Part shown: positions 1-6,429 of the stretch, one piece after another | Layout of the letters: the number at the start of each line of letters is the position of its first letter | Position numbering within the stretch: position 1 is the stretch's first letter | Assembly: GCA_036279295.1 (NCBI GenBank) | Contig: DASUJK010000343.1 | Location: 1-12,664 of the forward strand | Length of the DNA stretch: 12,664 bases | Reading direction: 5' to 3' | Source of the DNA: DATEPR01 sp036279295 | GTDB taxonomy: Bacteria; Actinomycetota; Actinomycetes; Mycobacteriales; Pseudonocardiaceae | The notes under the pieces: generated by a model | What the model was told of the DNA's origin: nothing | Seen by the model: only the letters and a program-made list of their open reading frames with translations | Databases searched by the model: none | Program-made: the position numbers and the translations under genes

Positions 1-708
1 CAGCCTGCCGGCACCGCCTTCCGGCACCGGGAAGCCGACGTCCTGGGCGGCCATGGACAGCAGCCAGCCGAACGCGGCACTGCCGGAAGTACCGGGCCCG
101 AGGTCGGTGTGCAGTGCGTTGCCGGCCAGCAGCAGTCGGCCGCCGTCGCCGGTGAACCGCTCCTCGCCCAGGGCGCCGGCTGGCATGGCGGCCAGCCTGG
201 CGAACCGCGGCCCGTCCGCGGTGCCGAGCGTGCGCAGCAGCCGCCATCCGGACCGGACGGGTGGGAACGGGGTGAGCATCGCGTCCACCAGGTCGGTCCG
301 GATTCGTTGCCACGCCGCGAACTCGGCCCGCCATGCGTCCCCGTCCCGCGGCGCGAACGCGGCCAGCGACGCCGCCGTCACGTCGATGTCCCTGGAGATC
401 ACGGCACACCGGTCGTCGGGCAGCACGTGTGCCAGGACGGTCGGCGCGTGCCGCCAGTGCAGGCCGTAGCCCGCCAGGCCGAGACCGTTCAGTACCGGGG
501 ACAACGCAGCCATCGGGTAGAACGCGCTGAACCGGTCGCTGCGGAAGCCCGCGACGAACTCGTCGGTCCGCACGGCGCCACCCGGCCGGTCGGCCGACTC
601 CAGGACCAGCACCTGCCAACCGGCGTCGGCGAGCAGGTTGGCGGCCACCAGGCCGTTGGGACCCGCGCCGATGACAACGGCGTCCACGGTCTGATCAGGT
701 TCGGACAT
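1..708 (-). CDS. FAD-dependent oxidoreductase, phytoene desaturase-like (C-terminus beyond window)
   Basis: The first 236 residues are visible and the frame stays open to the window edge. Residues 10-40 form a dinucleotide-binding beta-alpha-beta fold (VVIGAGPNGLVAANLLA, ending in the acidic LVLE), followed by RPGGAVRT, the FAD-contacting element of the phytoene desaturase/carotenoid oxygenase-like flavoprotein class (COG1233). The family oxidises or isomerises hydrophobic polyene or related substrates with a tightly bound FAD; the substrate here cannot be read from the sequence. The ATG at 708 is chosen because an AGGAG lies about five bases upstream and the nucleotide-binding fold begins right after it. 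The full family length is about 500 residues, so roughly half is missing. It is divergent from the XRE-cupin regulator and shares a 94-base intergenic region with it, so the regulator may control it (inference). Confidence 0.85.
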   Translation of the reverse strand, partial: MSEPDQTVDAVVIGAGPNGLVAANLLADAGWQVLVLESADRPGGAVRTDEFVAGFRSDRFSAFYPMAALSPVLNGLGLAGYGLHWRHAPTVLAHVLPDDRCAVISRDIDVTAASLAAFAPRDGDAWRAEFAAWQRIRTDLVDAMLTPFPPVRSGWRLLRTLGTADGPRFARLAAMPAGALGEERFTGDGGRLLLAGNALHTDLGPGTSGSAAFGWLLSMAAQDVGFPVPEGGAGRL

Positions 709-766
709 AGCTCCTGCATACCCTGGCCAACTGAGCGAGGTCTTAACGCGGCCGTCTCGACGCGCC

Positions 767-796
767 GTAACAACTGCACTTCTAGTGCAGTATGAT
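767..796 (+). promoter_or_regulatory. Promoter of the XRE-cupin gene, apparently leaderless
   Basis: A good -10 hexamer, TATGAT, lies at 791-796. With an 18-base spacer, the -35 position holds GTAACA at 767-772 (four of six matches to TTGACA). The first base of the GTG at 803 lies seven bases after the -10 box, exactly where transcription should begin, so the mRNA probably starts with its own start codon. Leaderless genes of this kind are common in actinobacteria. There is no Shine-Dalgarno sequence before the GTG. Confidence 0.6.
774..790. promoter_or_regulatory. Inverted repeat, candidate operator
   Basis: CTGCACT-TCT-AGTGCAG is a perfect 7-base inverted repeat with a 3-base centre. It fills the spacer between the -35 and -10 elements of the XRE-cupin promoter almost exactly, and a further TGCAC half-site follows at 795-799. 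A dimeric helix-turn-helix protein bound here would block RNA polymerase, so autorepression by the adjacent XRE protein is the simplest reading. The site also lies 66 bases upstream of the divergent flavoprotein gene. Binding itself is inferred. Confidence 0.55.
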
Positions 797-802
797 GCAC
801 CA

Positions 803-1408
803 GTGGACGCGACCACCTCAGCCCTGGCGGCGGCGATCGGTGCACGGGTCAGGCAGGAGCGACAGGCGCGGCACTGGACGCTCGACGGTCTGGCGGAGGC
901 GGCCGGGGTCAGCAGGCGCATGGTGGTCAACATCGAGCAGGGCACGGTGAATCCCAGCATCGGGACACTGCTGCGGATCAGTGACGCGCTCGGCGTCGGG
1001 CTGCCGGCACTGGTCGAGCCACCGGTGCCCAGGGCCGTCAAGGTCATCCGGTGCGGATCGGGCGCCACCCTGTGGACCGGCGACTCCGGCGGCAAAGGGG
1101 TGTTGGTGGCCGGCACCGAGCCACCGGACGTGCTGGAACTGTGGGAGTGGACCCTGGCCCCGCGCGAGCGGCACGTCAGCGAGGCACACGCCAAGGGCAC
1201 CAAGGAGCTGCTCCAGGTGCACCAGGGCACCGTTGTCCTCGATGTGGCCGACCAGTCGGTCACTCTCGACGCCGGGGACGCGGTCGCTTTCACGGGCGAC
1301 CTCCCGCACACCAGTGCCAACCCGCGGACCATGCCGGCTCGCTTCTCACTGGCCGTCTTCGAGCCAGGAGTGGGTTCGACTCCCCGATCGGAGGGTTCCG
1401 ATGCCTGA
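803..1408 (+). CDS. XRE-family transcriptional regulator with C-terminal cupin domain
   Basis: This is a 201-residue protein. Residues 13-67 are a lambda-Cro/XRE helix-turn-helix (RVRQERQARHWTLDGLAEAAGVSRRMVVNIEQG, then NPSIGTLLRISDALGV). Residues 115-186 form a small cupin barrel, recognisable from EAHAKGTKELLQVHQGTVVLD and the second motif DAGDAVAFTGDLPHTSANP. The architecture is that of regulators whose cupin domain binds a small ligand or metal and modulates DNA binding. An upstream in-frame GTG at 785 would add six residues, but it lies inside the inverted repeat and ahead of the -10 box, so the transcript probably does not contain it. GTG 803 is therefore preferred. Likely targets are its own promoter and the divergent flavoprotein gene. 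The ligand is unknown. Confidence 0.9.
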   Translation: MDATTSALAAAIGARVRQERQARHWTLDGLAEAAGVSRRMVVNIEQGTVNPSIGTLLRISDALGVGLPALVEPPVPRAVKVIRCGSGATLWTGDSGGKGVLVAGTEPPDVLELWEWTLAPRERHVSEAHAKGTKELLQVHQGTVVLDVADQSVTLDAGDAVAFTGDLPHTSANPRTMPARFSLAVFEPGVGSTPRSEGSDA

Positions 1409-1429
1409 CACGTTCCTGGCTGGTGGGCT

Positions 1430-1443
1430 CCCGGTGCACCGGG
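1430..1443. terminator. 14-base palindrome between convergent genes, possible terminator
   Basis: CCCGGTGCACCGGG is perfectly self-complementary (5-base stem with TGCA loop if folded). It sits in the 70-base gap between the convergent XRE-cupin and HxlR genes, where a bidirectional terminator would be expected. There is no U-tract, and short GC palindromes arise by chance in such DNA, so this is weak. Confidence 0.25.
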
Positions 1444-1478
1444 CTCGGGCCGGACGTGCGTGTCACGCGCCACCCTGG

Positions 1479-2018
1479 TCAGCGCGGTAGCGGCCTGAGC
1501 AGCCGGTGCGGCCGGGTCAGCGCGACCGTCACCGGATCGGCGACGTCGGATGGCGGGCCGAGACCGGGTCCGGGTGCGACCACGGTGTCCCGCACACCGA
1601 CGACGGCACCACAGTTCGCGCAGCGACCGTCGCCGTCCAGCGCGCCGCCGTCCGACGAGTGCCAGAACTCCCTGCGCACCCCGTCCGGGGCATAGTGGTC
1701 GTCACCCCACGTCATCAGCGACCTGACCACGGGCCACAGCGAGACGCCGACGTCGGTCAGTTCGTACTCGCTCCGGCGACCCTGGCCGGGCACCTTCGCC
1801 AACACGCCCGCCGCGACGAGAACACCGAGCCGCTCGGTGAGCACGGCACGCGGTAGGCCAAGATGTGTCACGAAATCACCGAACCGGCGCACACCGAAGA
1901 ACGCGTCCCGCACGATCAGCAGCGTCCACCGCTCGCCGACCACCTCAAGCGCCTTGGCCAGTGAGCACACCTGGCCCGCGTAGTCCCGGGGCAGCACCAT
2001 ACGCACACCGTAGCCCAT
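1479..2018 (-). CDS. HxlR-family winged-helix transcriptional regulator
   Basis: This is a 179-residue protein. Residues 8-112 match the HxlR family: CSLAKALEVVGERWTLLIVRDAFFGVRRFGDF, the recognition-helix region GLPRAVLTERLGVLVAAGVL, and the wing RRSEYELTDVG. Such proteins bind DNA as dimers and often sense electrophiles, oxidants or small aromatic compounds; Cys18 is at the position where HxlR proteins commonly carry a cysteine. The extension (residues 113-179) holds a CANC pair (Cys133, Cys136), as in longer actinobacterial members. The ATG at 2018 gives the longest reading; an in-frame ATG at 2000 starts nearer the conserved domain, and neither has a clear ribosome site. It lies 22 bases downstream of the acetyltransferase gene, so it may be the last gene of that operon or use its own promoter over the palindrome at 2022-2036. 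Confidence 0.88.
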   Translation of the reverse strand: MGYGVRMVLPRDYAGQVCSLAKALEVVGERWTLLIVRDAFFGVRRFGDFVTHLGLPRAVLTERLGVLVAAGVLAKVPGQGRRSEYELTDVGVSLWPVVRSLMTWGDDHYAPDGVRREFWHSSDGGALDGDGRCANCGAVVGVRDTVVAPGPGLGPPSDVADPVTVALTRPHRLLRPLPR

Positions 2019-2021
2019 TCA

Positions 2022-2036
2022 GTTCAGTGACCGAAC
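2022..2036. promoter_or_regulatory. Imperfect palindrome upstream of the HxlR gene, candidate operator
   Basis: GTTCAGTGACCGAAC is a 15-base palindrome with one mismatched pair around a central base, ending three bases before the HxlR start. It lies in the only non-coding gap (22 bases) between the acetyltransferase and the regulator. HxlR proteins commonly autoregulate through dyad sites next to their own gene, so this is a reasonable operator candidate, with no direct proof. Confidence 0.3.
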
Positions 2037-2040
2037 CGAC

Positions 2041-2574
2041 CTACCAGGCGCCCCCGTCCCGCCAGTCGGCTGTCAGCTCGCCGGTCAGGTCGAGCGACGC
2101 GGACACCGGCAACACGTAGACACAGTCGTCCTCGTCCTCGGTGCGCTCGCGTCCCGCCGGGTTCAGCGCCCAGGTCGTGCCCTGCCACAGCTGCCAGCCC
2201 CGCGTGGCGTACAGCGCGGCTCCGTCCTCGGAGGCGCCGAGCGCACCCACCTCGTAGCCGCCGCGCACGAACCGCTCCAGGACAACCATCAACGCAGTGC
2301 CACAGCCGCGCCGCCGCTGATCGGCCCGCACGCCGACACCCTCGATGTAGCCGGTGCGCAGCGCCCGACCCGCGTGCACCAGCCGCCGCTGGACGATCGA
2401 CGCGTGGCCGACGACTTCGCCGCCGTCCCACGCGATCGCGTGGATGCCGCCGAGCGTGTGATCCCAGTCGTGGTCGGTGAAGTCACCGTTGAACGCGTCG
2501 AACAGCAGCGTGCGCACCGCGTCGAGCACCGGGGTGTCCAACTCGGCGGTGTGCGCTGTCCGTACCTCGATCAT
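2041..2574 (-). CDS. aac(2')-I: Aminoglycoside 2'-N-acetyltransferase-like GNAT enzyme, AAC(2')-I family
   Basis: This 177-residue protein resembles mycobacterial AAC(2')-Ic (181 residues, recalled) along its whole length. Shared blocks are AFNGDFTDHDWDHTLGG (25-43), QRRLVHAGRALRTGY followed by IEGVGVRAD (62-85), LYATRGW, the acidic ERTEDEDD, CVYVLPVSASLD, and the terminal DWRDGGAW. The GNAT acetyl-CoA loop corresponds to RRRGCGTA (87-94). Residues equivalent to substrate-contacting Asp35, Asp40 and Glu82 are present as Asp31, Asp36 and Glu78, and the terminal Trp is kept. The aspartate two residues before the C-terminal Trp in AAC(2')-Ic is Gly here, with an Asp two positions earlier. The family transfers acetyl from acetyl-CoA to the 2' amine of aminoglycosides; in mycobacteria it is intrinsic and may act on peptidoglycan. 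ATG 2574 follows AGGATGGCGGC. It begins 20 bases after the repeat-protein gene, as last or next-to-last gene of the operon. Confidence 0.88.
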   Translation of the reverse strand: MIEVRTAHTAELDTPVLDAVRTLLFDAFNGDFTDHDWDHTLGGIHAIAWDGGEVVGHASIVQRRLVHAGRALRTGYIEGVGVRADQRRRGCGTALMVVLERFVRGGYEVGALGASEDGAALYATRGWQLWQGTTWALNPAGRERTEDEDDCVYVLPVSASLDLTGELTADWRDGGAW

Positions 2575-2594
2575 GCCGCCATCCTGGCAGCAGA

Positions 2595-3359
2595 TCAGAC
2601 GGCGCCGCCCCTGCGCAGCGCACGCAACGCCGCCGCCTGTTCGACGGTGACACCGGCCTCGCGCTGCGCGACGGCCTCGTCGGGGGTCAACCCGGCGCCG
2701 ATCCAGTCGCCGACCTCGTCGAACGGGATGCCGGCCCGCCACCAGTCCCGCACCACGGTGGCCGCGGTCTGCTTCACCTTCTCCAACTCGCCCGCCTCGA
2801 CCGGGGTGAGCCCGATCATCTGCCACAGCCGGGCGTCCTGTGCCTGGATGCCTTGGCGGGACCAGGCAATGGCCTCGTCGTCCGTCCACTGTGTCTGGAG
2901 GTAGCCGCCCATCACGTCGTGCGGCACACCCGCCTTCAGGAACGCCCGAATCCGGCTGGACGCCTGCCAGCCCGACATCGCCGAACCCAGCTGCCTCGCC
3001 TGCGGTGTCGTCGTCGGGTGCCGCTCGCCGTAGGCTTCGTCCGGGCTGCGACCGGCTTTCGTGTGGTCGCGGGCCTGCTCGAACTTGAAGCCGAACTCGT
3101 GCCAGCGGATCGCCTCGCCGACCGTGATCCGCGCGTTGATCCAGTTGCCGACGGTGGTCGGGTCGGCCCCGGCGATCTGCCACTGCGCGGCGGTCAGCGC
3201 CTCGCTGACACCGGCGGCACGCCACTGTTTCGCGTCGGCCAGCGTGAAGTTCCACCGCCGCCATGCCAACGCGTCCACCCTGCGCAGCCCGGCGGCCAGC
3301 CACGCCGTCAGGTCCTCGGGTGGCCGGTTCCGGTCGTCCGGGTCGTTGAACCGCCTCAT
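2595..3359 (-). CDS. Trp-rich helical-repeat protein of unknown function (13-residue repeats)
   Basis: I recognise no named family. The 254-residue protein is nearly all tandem repeats of about 13 residues with consensus W-x-x-A-G-(V/L/I)-(T)-(P/x)-(D/E)-(E)-A-x-x, for example WIGAGLTPDEAVA (219-231), WQMIGLTPVEAGE (179-191) and WINARITVGEAIR (73-85). Trp residues at 20, 33, 46, 60, 73 and 86, then 166, 179, 206 and 219, keep the 13-residue spacing, with His, Leu or Gln substituting in other units. There is no signal peptide or membrane segment, so it is probably a cytoplasmic alpha-helical scaffold that binds another protein. Its ATG overlaps the stop of the VWA gene by four bases (ATGA), giving translational coupling and implying a role with the ATPase/VWA pair (inference). 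The acetyltransferase follows 20 bases later. Confidence 0.85.
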   Translation of the reverse strand: MRRFNDPDDRNRPPEDLTAWLAAGLRRVDALAWRRWNFTLADAKQWRAAGVSEALTAAQWQIAGADPTTVGNWINARITVGEAIRWHEFGFKFEQARDHTKAGRSPDEAYGERHPTTTPQARQLGSAMSGWQASSRIRAFLKAGVPHDVMGGYLQTQWTDDEAIAWSRQGIQAQDARLWQMIGLTPVEAGELEKVKQTAATVVRDWWRAGIPFDEVGDWIGAGLTPDEAVAQREAGVTVEQAAALRALRRGGAV

Positions 3360-4615
3360 CGGCCACCGCCGACCAGTGCCGGGTCGACGGGCACCGATGT
3401 CGCCCAGTCCGGCACCGACCCCGTGCTGTCCAGCAGGCCGACGATCACCTTCGCCTTGCCGGGCGGCTCACTCGGCCATGGCGTGTGGCCGTCGGTCAGC
3501 ACGATCACCAGATCGGGGCGTGGCCGCAGCTCGGTCGTTGCCGCCAGGCCCGCGCCCATGTCGGTGCCGCCACCGCCGAGCAGCCGCACGTCATGCGCGT
3601 TGAGCACCCGCTGCGCCTGGTACGCCCGCGCGTCGCAACACACCACGTGCAGTCGCTTGCCCGCGACTCCGACGCTGGTCAGCAGGCCGGCGACCTCGCC
3701 GAGGATCTGATTGAGCATCGGGTCGCTCATGCTGCCGGACGTGTCGATCACCACGGCCACGGTGGGCCGCGGCTGGCGCAGGCTGGGCAACACGATGTCG
3801 GGCAGCGCTGCCGCCCGCCGGGACGGCTTGCGGTAGGTGAAATCGACCCGGCCCGCGATGTCGGCGACACCCCGGCGGACCGAGGCGCGGAGCAGCCGAC
3901 GCCAGTCCACCACCGGTTCCAGCACCTCGTCCGCCCAGCGCTGCCAGCCGGCCGGCGTGTCGCCCCGGCTGCGGTGGTGCTCCCGGATCCGCCGTGCCAC
4001 GTCCCTGGCCAGCAGCTTGCCGTTCGTCTCGGACAGTCCGGCCAGCCCGCAGTTCCAGTCCCGTGGCATGCCGTCCGCTCCGGTGCCGCAGTCGGACTGG
4101 TCGGCGGGCAGGTCCTGGCCGGCCAGCGCGTCCCAGTACTGCTCGGCGATCCACGCGTCGGGCAGGCCGAGATCAGCCGGTTTGGTCGCCATGGCCGGCA
4201 CCGTCAGCTCGTCGGCCTGCAGATCGTCGTTGATCTCGGCGTCACCGGCCAGATTCCAGCGGCGCTGATCGGCGTTGCGGCCGGCCAGCGGTGCCGTGGT
4301 GGAGCTCATCTCGCCGGGATAGCGGTTGCCGTGCCCGCGCAGCAGGTGGGTCACCTGGTGCAGCAGCCAGAACCCGAGTTCCGGCACGTCGGTCGAGTCG
4401 ACGACGGCCGGGTCGAGGTAGATGTGCCAGGCCTGGTCGGTGGGCAGCGCCCGCAGGTCGTAGTGTGGCTCGTCCTGGATGACGACGATCGGCTCCAGGG
4501 CCAGTATCGCGGACGCGAGATAGGGCGCCCGCCGTGCCGTCCACACCCTGGCGGCGGCCCACTTCTGCCGCTGCGCGACGGTCAGCGCCTCGATCCGGCC
4601 GAGCTGGAACGCCAC
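3356..4615 (-). CDS. DUF2201-type metallopeptidase-like and VWA-domain protein, partner of the MoxR ATPase
   Basis: This is a 419-residue protein with two domains as in COG3864. Residues 15-165 are the metallopeptidase-like part: HQVTHLLRGH (86-95) and WNLAGDAEINDDL (120-132), the latter being the family's conserved helix after the metal site. The usual catalytic Glu of HExxH is Gln87. Residues 284-410 are a VWA domain with an intact MIDAS metal site: DTSGS (Asp291, Ser293, Ser295), Thr351 in GGGGTDMG, and Asp375 in VLTDGH. VWA partners of MoxR ATPases are thought to act as adaptors or substrates in assembly or activation of other proteins. No membrane segment is seen. The GTG start at 4615 is seven bases after the ATPase stop, and the stop overlaps the next gene by four bases. 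Given the Gln, metal binding may survive while proteolysis is doubtful. Confidence 0.9.
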   Translation of the reverse strand: MAFQLGRIEALTVAQRQKWAAARVWTARRAPYLASAILALEPIVVIQDEPHYDLRALPTDQAWHIYLDPAVVDSTDVPELGFWLLHQVTHLLRGHGNRYPGEMSSTTAPLAGRNADQRRWNLAGDAEINDDLQADELTVPAMATKPADLGLPDAWIAEQYWDALAGQDLPADQSDCGTGADGMPRDWNCGLAGLSETNGKLLARDVARRIREHHRSRGDTPAGWQRWADEVLEPVVDWRRLLRASVRRGVADIAGRVDFTYRKPSRRAAALPDIVLPSLRQPRPTVAVVIDTSGSMSDPMLNQILGEVAGLLTSVGVAGKRLHVVCCDARAYQAQRVLNAHDVRLLGGGGTDMGAGLAATTELRPRPDLVIVLTDGHTPWPSEPPGKAKVIVGLLDSTGSVPDWATSVPVDPALVGGGR

Positions 4616-4622
4616 GGTTGGG

Positions 4623-5735
4623 TCACCGCCCCTCGGGGGTGTCCGGTAGGAGGCCCGCCGCGCGTAGCACGGGCGTCAACTGCAATACCTCCACCGGCAG
4701 CGCGGCCCCGGTCGGCCGGGCCGCGGCCAGGGACTGGGCCACCAGCGTCGCCACGTCGGGCGCCGATGTGGTCGCCTTGGCCAGCACCCGCCACGCGGCG
4801 GTCCACGAGTCGGCGTCGCCGTGCGCGATGGCCACCGAAGCGACGGCAGTCAGCACGGCGAAGGCCCGGTCGCTGCGTTCGGGCAGCTCGAACGAGTCCG
4901 GGTCGGCCAGCACGGCCTCGGGGTCAGGTAGATCGGCGTTGGCCTGCCAGGACAGGAACTCGATGCCGGCACCCTCGCCGACCGCGCCGGTCAGCAACAT
5001 CGCCCGCACGTCCTCGTCGGCACCCGCCGTGTCACACATACCGAGCAGCGTGGCCACGGTGTCCCAGCTGCGTGGGCTCGGCCAACCGCGGCCGGACTGC
5101 GCGGCCGATGTCGGCACCTGGAGCACGAGCGTCGGACGGACCTTCAGGAACGCGCCGACGGTGGCCCGCGCGGTGGCCAGCCGAACCGGATCGGGACCGG
5201 TGTGGTGACTGGCCGGCGGTGGCGGGAAGCCGACGGCGAGCCCGTCGGCGACCGAGGCCGCGTCCACCGGCCAGTCCAGGTGCACCAGTCGGTTGGCAAG
5301 CGGTGGACTCAGTTCCCAACCGTCAGCGGCCTGCTCGGGCGGGTTCGCGGCGGCCACGACCCGGACACCGGCCGGCAGCGCGAGATCGCCGACCACCCGC
5401 TCCAGCACGATGCGCAGCATCGCGGCCTGCACTGCGGGCGGGGCCGTGGTCAGCTCGTCCAGGAACAGCACACCGTGCCCGGCATCGGCCAGCCGGTGCG
5501 CCCAGACCGGTGGGGCGAGGCGTACCCCGCCGTCCACCACGACGGGCAGCCCGGCGAAGTCGGTCGGCTCCCGGATCGAGCCGACGACCACCTCAACGGG
5601 CCAGCCGAAGGACTCACCGAGCGCACGCACGACGGACGTCTTGCCGGTGCCCGGACTGCCCCAGAGCAGCACCGGCACCCCGGCGGTCACGGAGATGGCC
5701 AGTGCCTGAAGTGCCCCGGAAGTCTGCGCTGACAT
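4623..5735 (-). CDS. MoxR-type AAA+ ATPase
   Basis: This is a 370-residue protein. The AAA+ core is clear: Walker A GSPGTGKT (26-33), Walker B GVLFLDE (88-94), and sensor 1 in VVAAANPPEQ with Asn131, followed by LSPPLANRLVHLDW (142-155), the typical MoxR segment. MoxR ATPases form hexamers that use ATP to remodel or activate partner proteins, and they nearly always sit beside a VWA-protein gene, as here. The residues after about 230 form the lid and a C-terminal region I cannot assign. It is the first gene of a four-gene minus-strand operon. The ATG at 5735 lies just ahead of the core fold; the best purine run (GAGGGGGCG) is rather far upstream, so translation initiation may be weak. Its promoter should lie in the 82 bases between it and the metallophosphoesterase, unless that gene is co-transcribed. 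Confidence 0.92.
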   Translation of the reverse strand: MSAQTSGALQALAISVTAGVPVLLWGSPGTGKTSVVRALGESFGWPVEVVVGSIREPTDFAGLPVVVDGGVRLAPPVWAHRLADAGHGVLFLDELTTAPPAVQAAMLRIVLERVVGDLALPAGVRVVAAANPPEQAADGWELSPPLANRLVHLDWPVDAASVADGLAVGFPPPPASHHTGPDPVRLATARATVGAFLKVRPTLVLQVPTSAAQSGRGWPSPRSWDTVATLLGMCDTAGADEDVRAMLLTGAVGEGAGIEFLSWQANADLPDPEAVLADPDSFELPERSDRAFAVLTAVASVAIAHGDADSWTAAWRVLAKATTSAPDVATLVAQSLAAARPTGAALPVEVLQLTPVLRAAGLLPDTPEGR

Positions 5736-5781
5736 CTGGACGACATCGCCCCCTCGTTCCGCCGTCCAGTGTCCCGATCAC

Positions 5782-5795
5782 GGCGGCCGGCCGCC
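5782..5795. terminator. 14-base GC palindrome downstream of the metallophosphoesterase gene
   Basis: GGCGGCCGGCCGCC is perfectly self-complementary and begins about 22 bases beyond the metallophosphoesterase stop on the minus strand. It could form a stem that ends that transcript before the ATPase operon, or serve as a protein-binding site. A second small palindrome, TTCCGGAA, is at 5802-5809. No U-tract follows, so the terminator reading is weak. Confidence 0.25.
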
Positions 5796-5817
5796 ATAAC
5801 TTTCCGGAATCGGACCC

Positions 5818-6306
5818 TCAGTCGACCGCGACGATCTCAGCGGCGAGCTGGCCGTCCTCGACCTGCCACACGCCGATCGTGCCGTGTGGTTGGCGGCGGC
5901 GGTCCGTCGGCGAGCCGGGGTTGAAGATCCGGATGCCGTCGGCCGTCCGGTCCAGCGGGATGTGGGAGTGGCCGAAAACCACCACATCCGCGGTGGGAAA
6001 CCGACGTCGCATGCGGGCAGCGCGACCGACTGCCTGGCCGCTGTCGTGGATCATCGCCACCCGCAGCCCCGCGATGTCCAGTTCCACCGTCTCCGGCGCG
6101 CCCCACGTGACCACGTCGGGCCCGTCGTTGTTGCCGCACACCGCATGCACCGGCGCGTAGGTGGCCAGCTCGTCCAGCACGCTCGGCACGCACACGTCAC
6201 CGGCATGCAGGATGAGATCCGCGGCCCGCAGGTGTTCGGCGACCTTCGGTGGGCACGACCGCCATCTGCGCGGCGCATGCGTGTCGGACAACACGATCAC
6301 TCGCAC
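5818..6306 (-). CDS. YfcE-type metallophosphoesterase
   Basis: This is a 162-residue protein with the complete calcineurin-like motif set of the YfcE/MJ0936 family: DTH (Asp8, His10), GDV (Asp37), GNND (Asn59, Asp61), His87 in MIHDSG, and GHSH (His113, His115), followed by FNPGS, the usual end-of-domain motif. These residues bind two divalent metals and hydrolyse phosphodiester bonds; the family has many different substrates and none can be assigned here. Its size is normal for the family and it is probably soluble and cytoplasmic. The GTG at 6306 places the first beta strand immediately at the N-terminus. GTG 6300 would also be possible, and the ribosome site is weak in both cases. It is divergent from the pseudokinase gene and 82 bases upstream of the ATPase operon on the same strand. 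Confidence 0.92.
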   Translation of the reverse strand: MRVIVLSDTHAPRRWRSCPPKVAEHLRAADLILHAGDVCVPSVLDELATYAPVHAVCGNNDGPDVVTWGAPETVELDIAGLRVAMIHDSGQAVGRAARMRRRFPTADVVVFGHSHIPLDRTADGIRIFNPGSPTDRRRQPHGTIGVWQVEDGQLAAEIVAVD

Positions 6307-6429
6307 CCCGCCATCATGCCGCGCCCACCGTTCACCGCGATGTACTGGACACCGGACGCCGGTGGGCGGAGGCTTGGCGGGCTGATCGACACCCCACCAT
6401 CAGGACCGGATTCAGGGACGGCGTTGGAC

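Noticed and set aside
1372..1384. GGGTTCGACTCCC, resembling a tRNA T-arm
   Set aside because: It lies inside the 3' end of the XRE-cupin gene and no acceptor, D or anticodon arm can be found upstream.
1401..1490. A 29-codon frame overlapping the XRE-cupin stop
   Set aside because: Too short, no recognisable content, and it runs into the 3' end of the convergent HxlR gene.
2575..3366. N-terminal extension of the AAC(2') frame upstream of 2574
   Set aside because: It overlaps the repeat-protein gene in another frame and shows no domain; the enzyme's normal length and an AGGA site support ATG 2574.
5780..5805. GGAAA and CGT on the minus strand upstream of the ATPase gene, resembling an ECF sigma promoter
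   Set aside because: The spacing of 18 bases is longer than usual and the match is short; it also overlaps the GC palindrome, so I do not call it.
3485..6160. An 891-codon open frame on the plus strand
   Set aside because: It is antisense to four clearly identified minus-strand genes, has an Arg/Pro-rich composition with no recognisable domain, and results from high-GC codon use on the other strand.
5884..6429. Upstream in-frame extension of the pseudokinase
   Set aside because: Most of it is antisense to the metallophosphoesterase gene, and the kinase fold begins right after ATG 6430.
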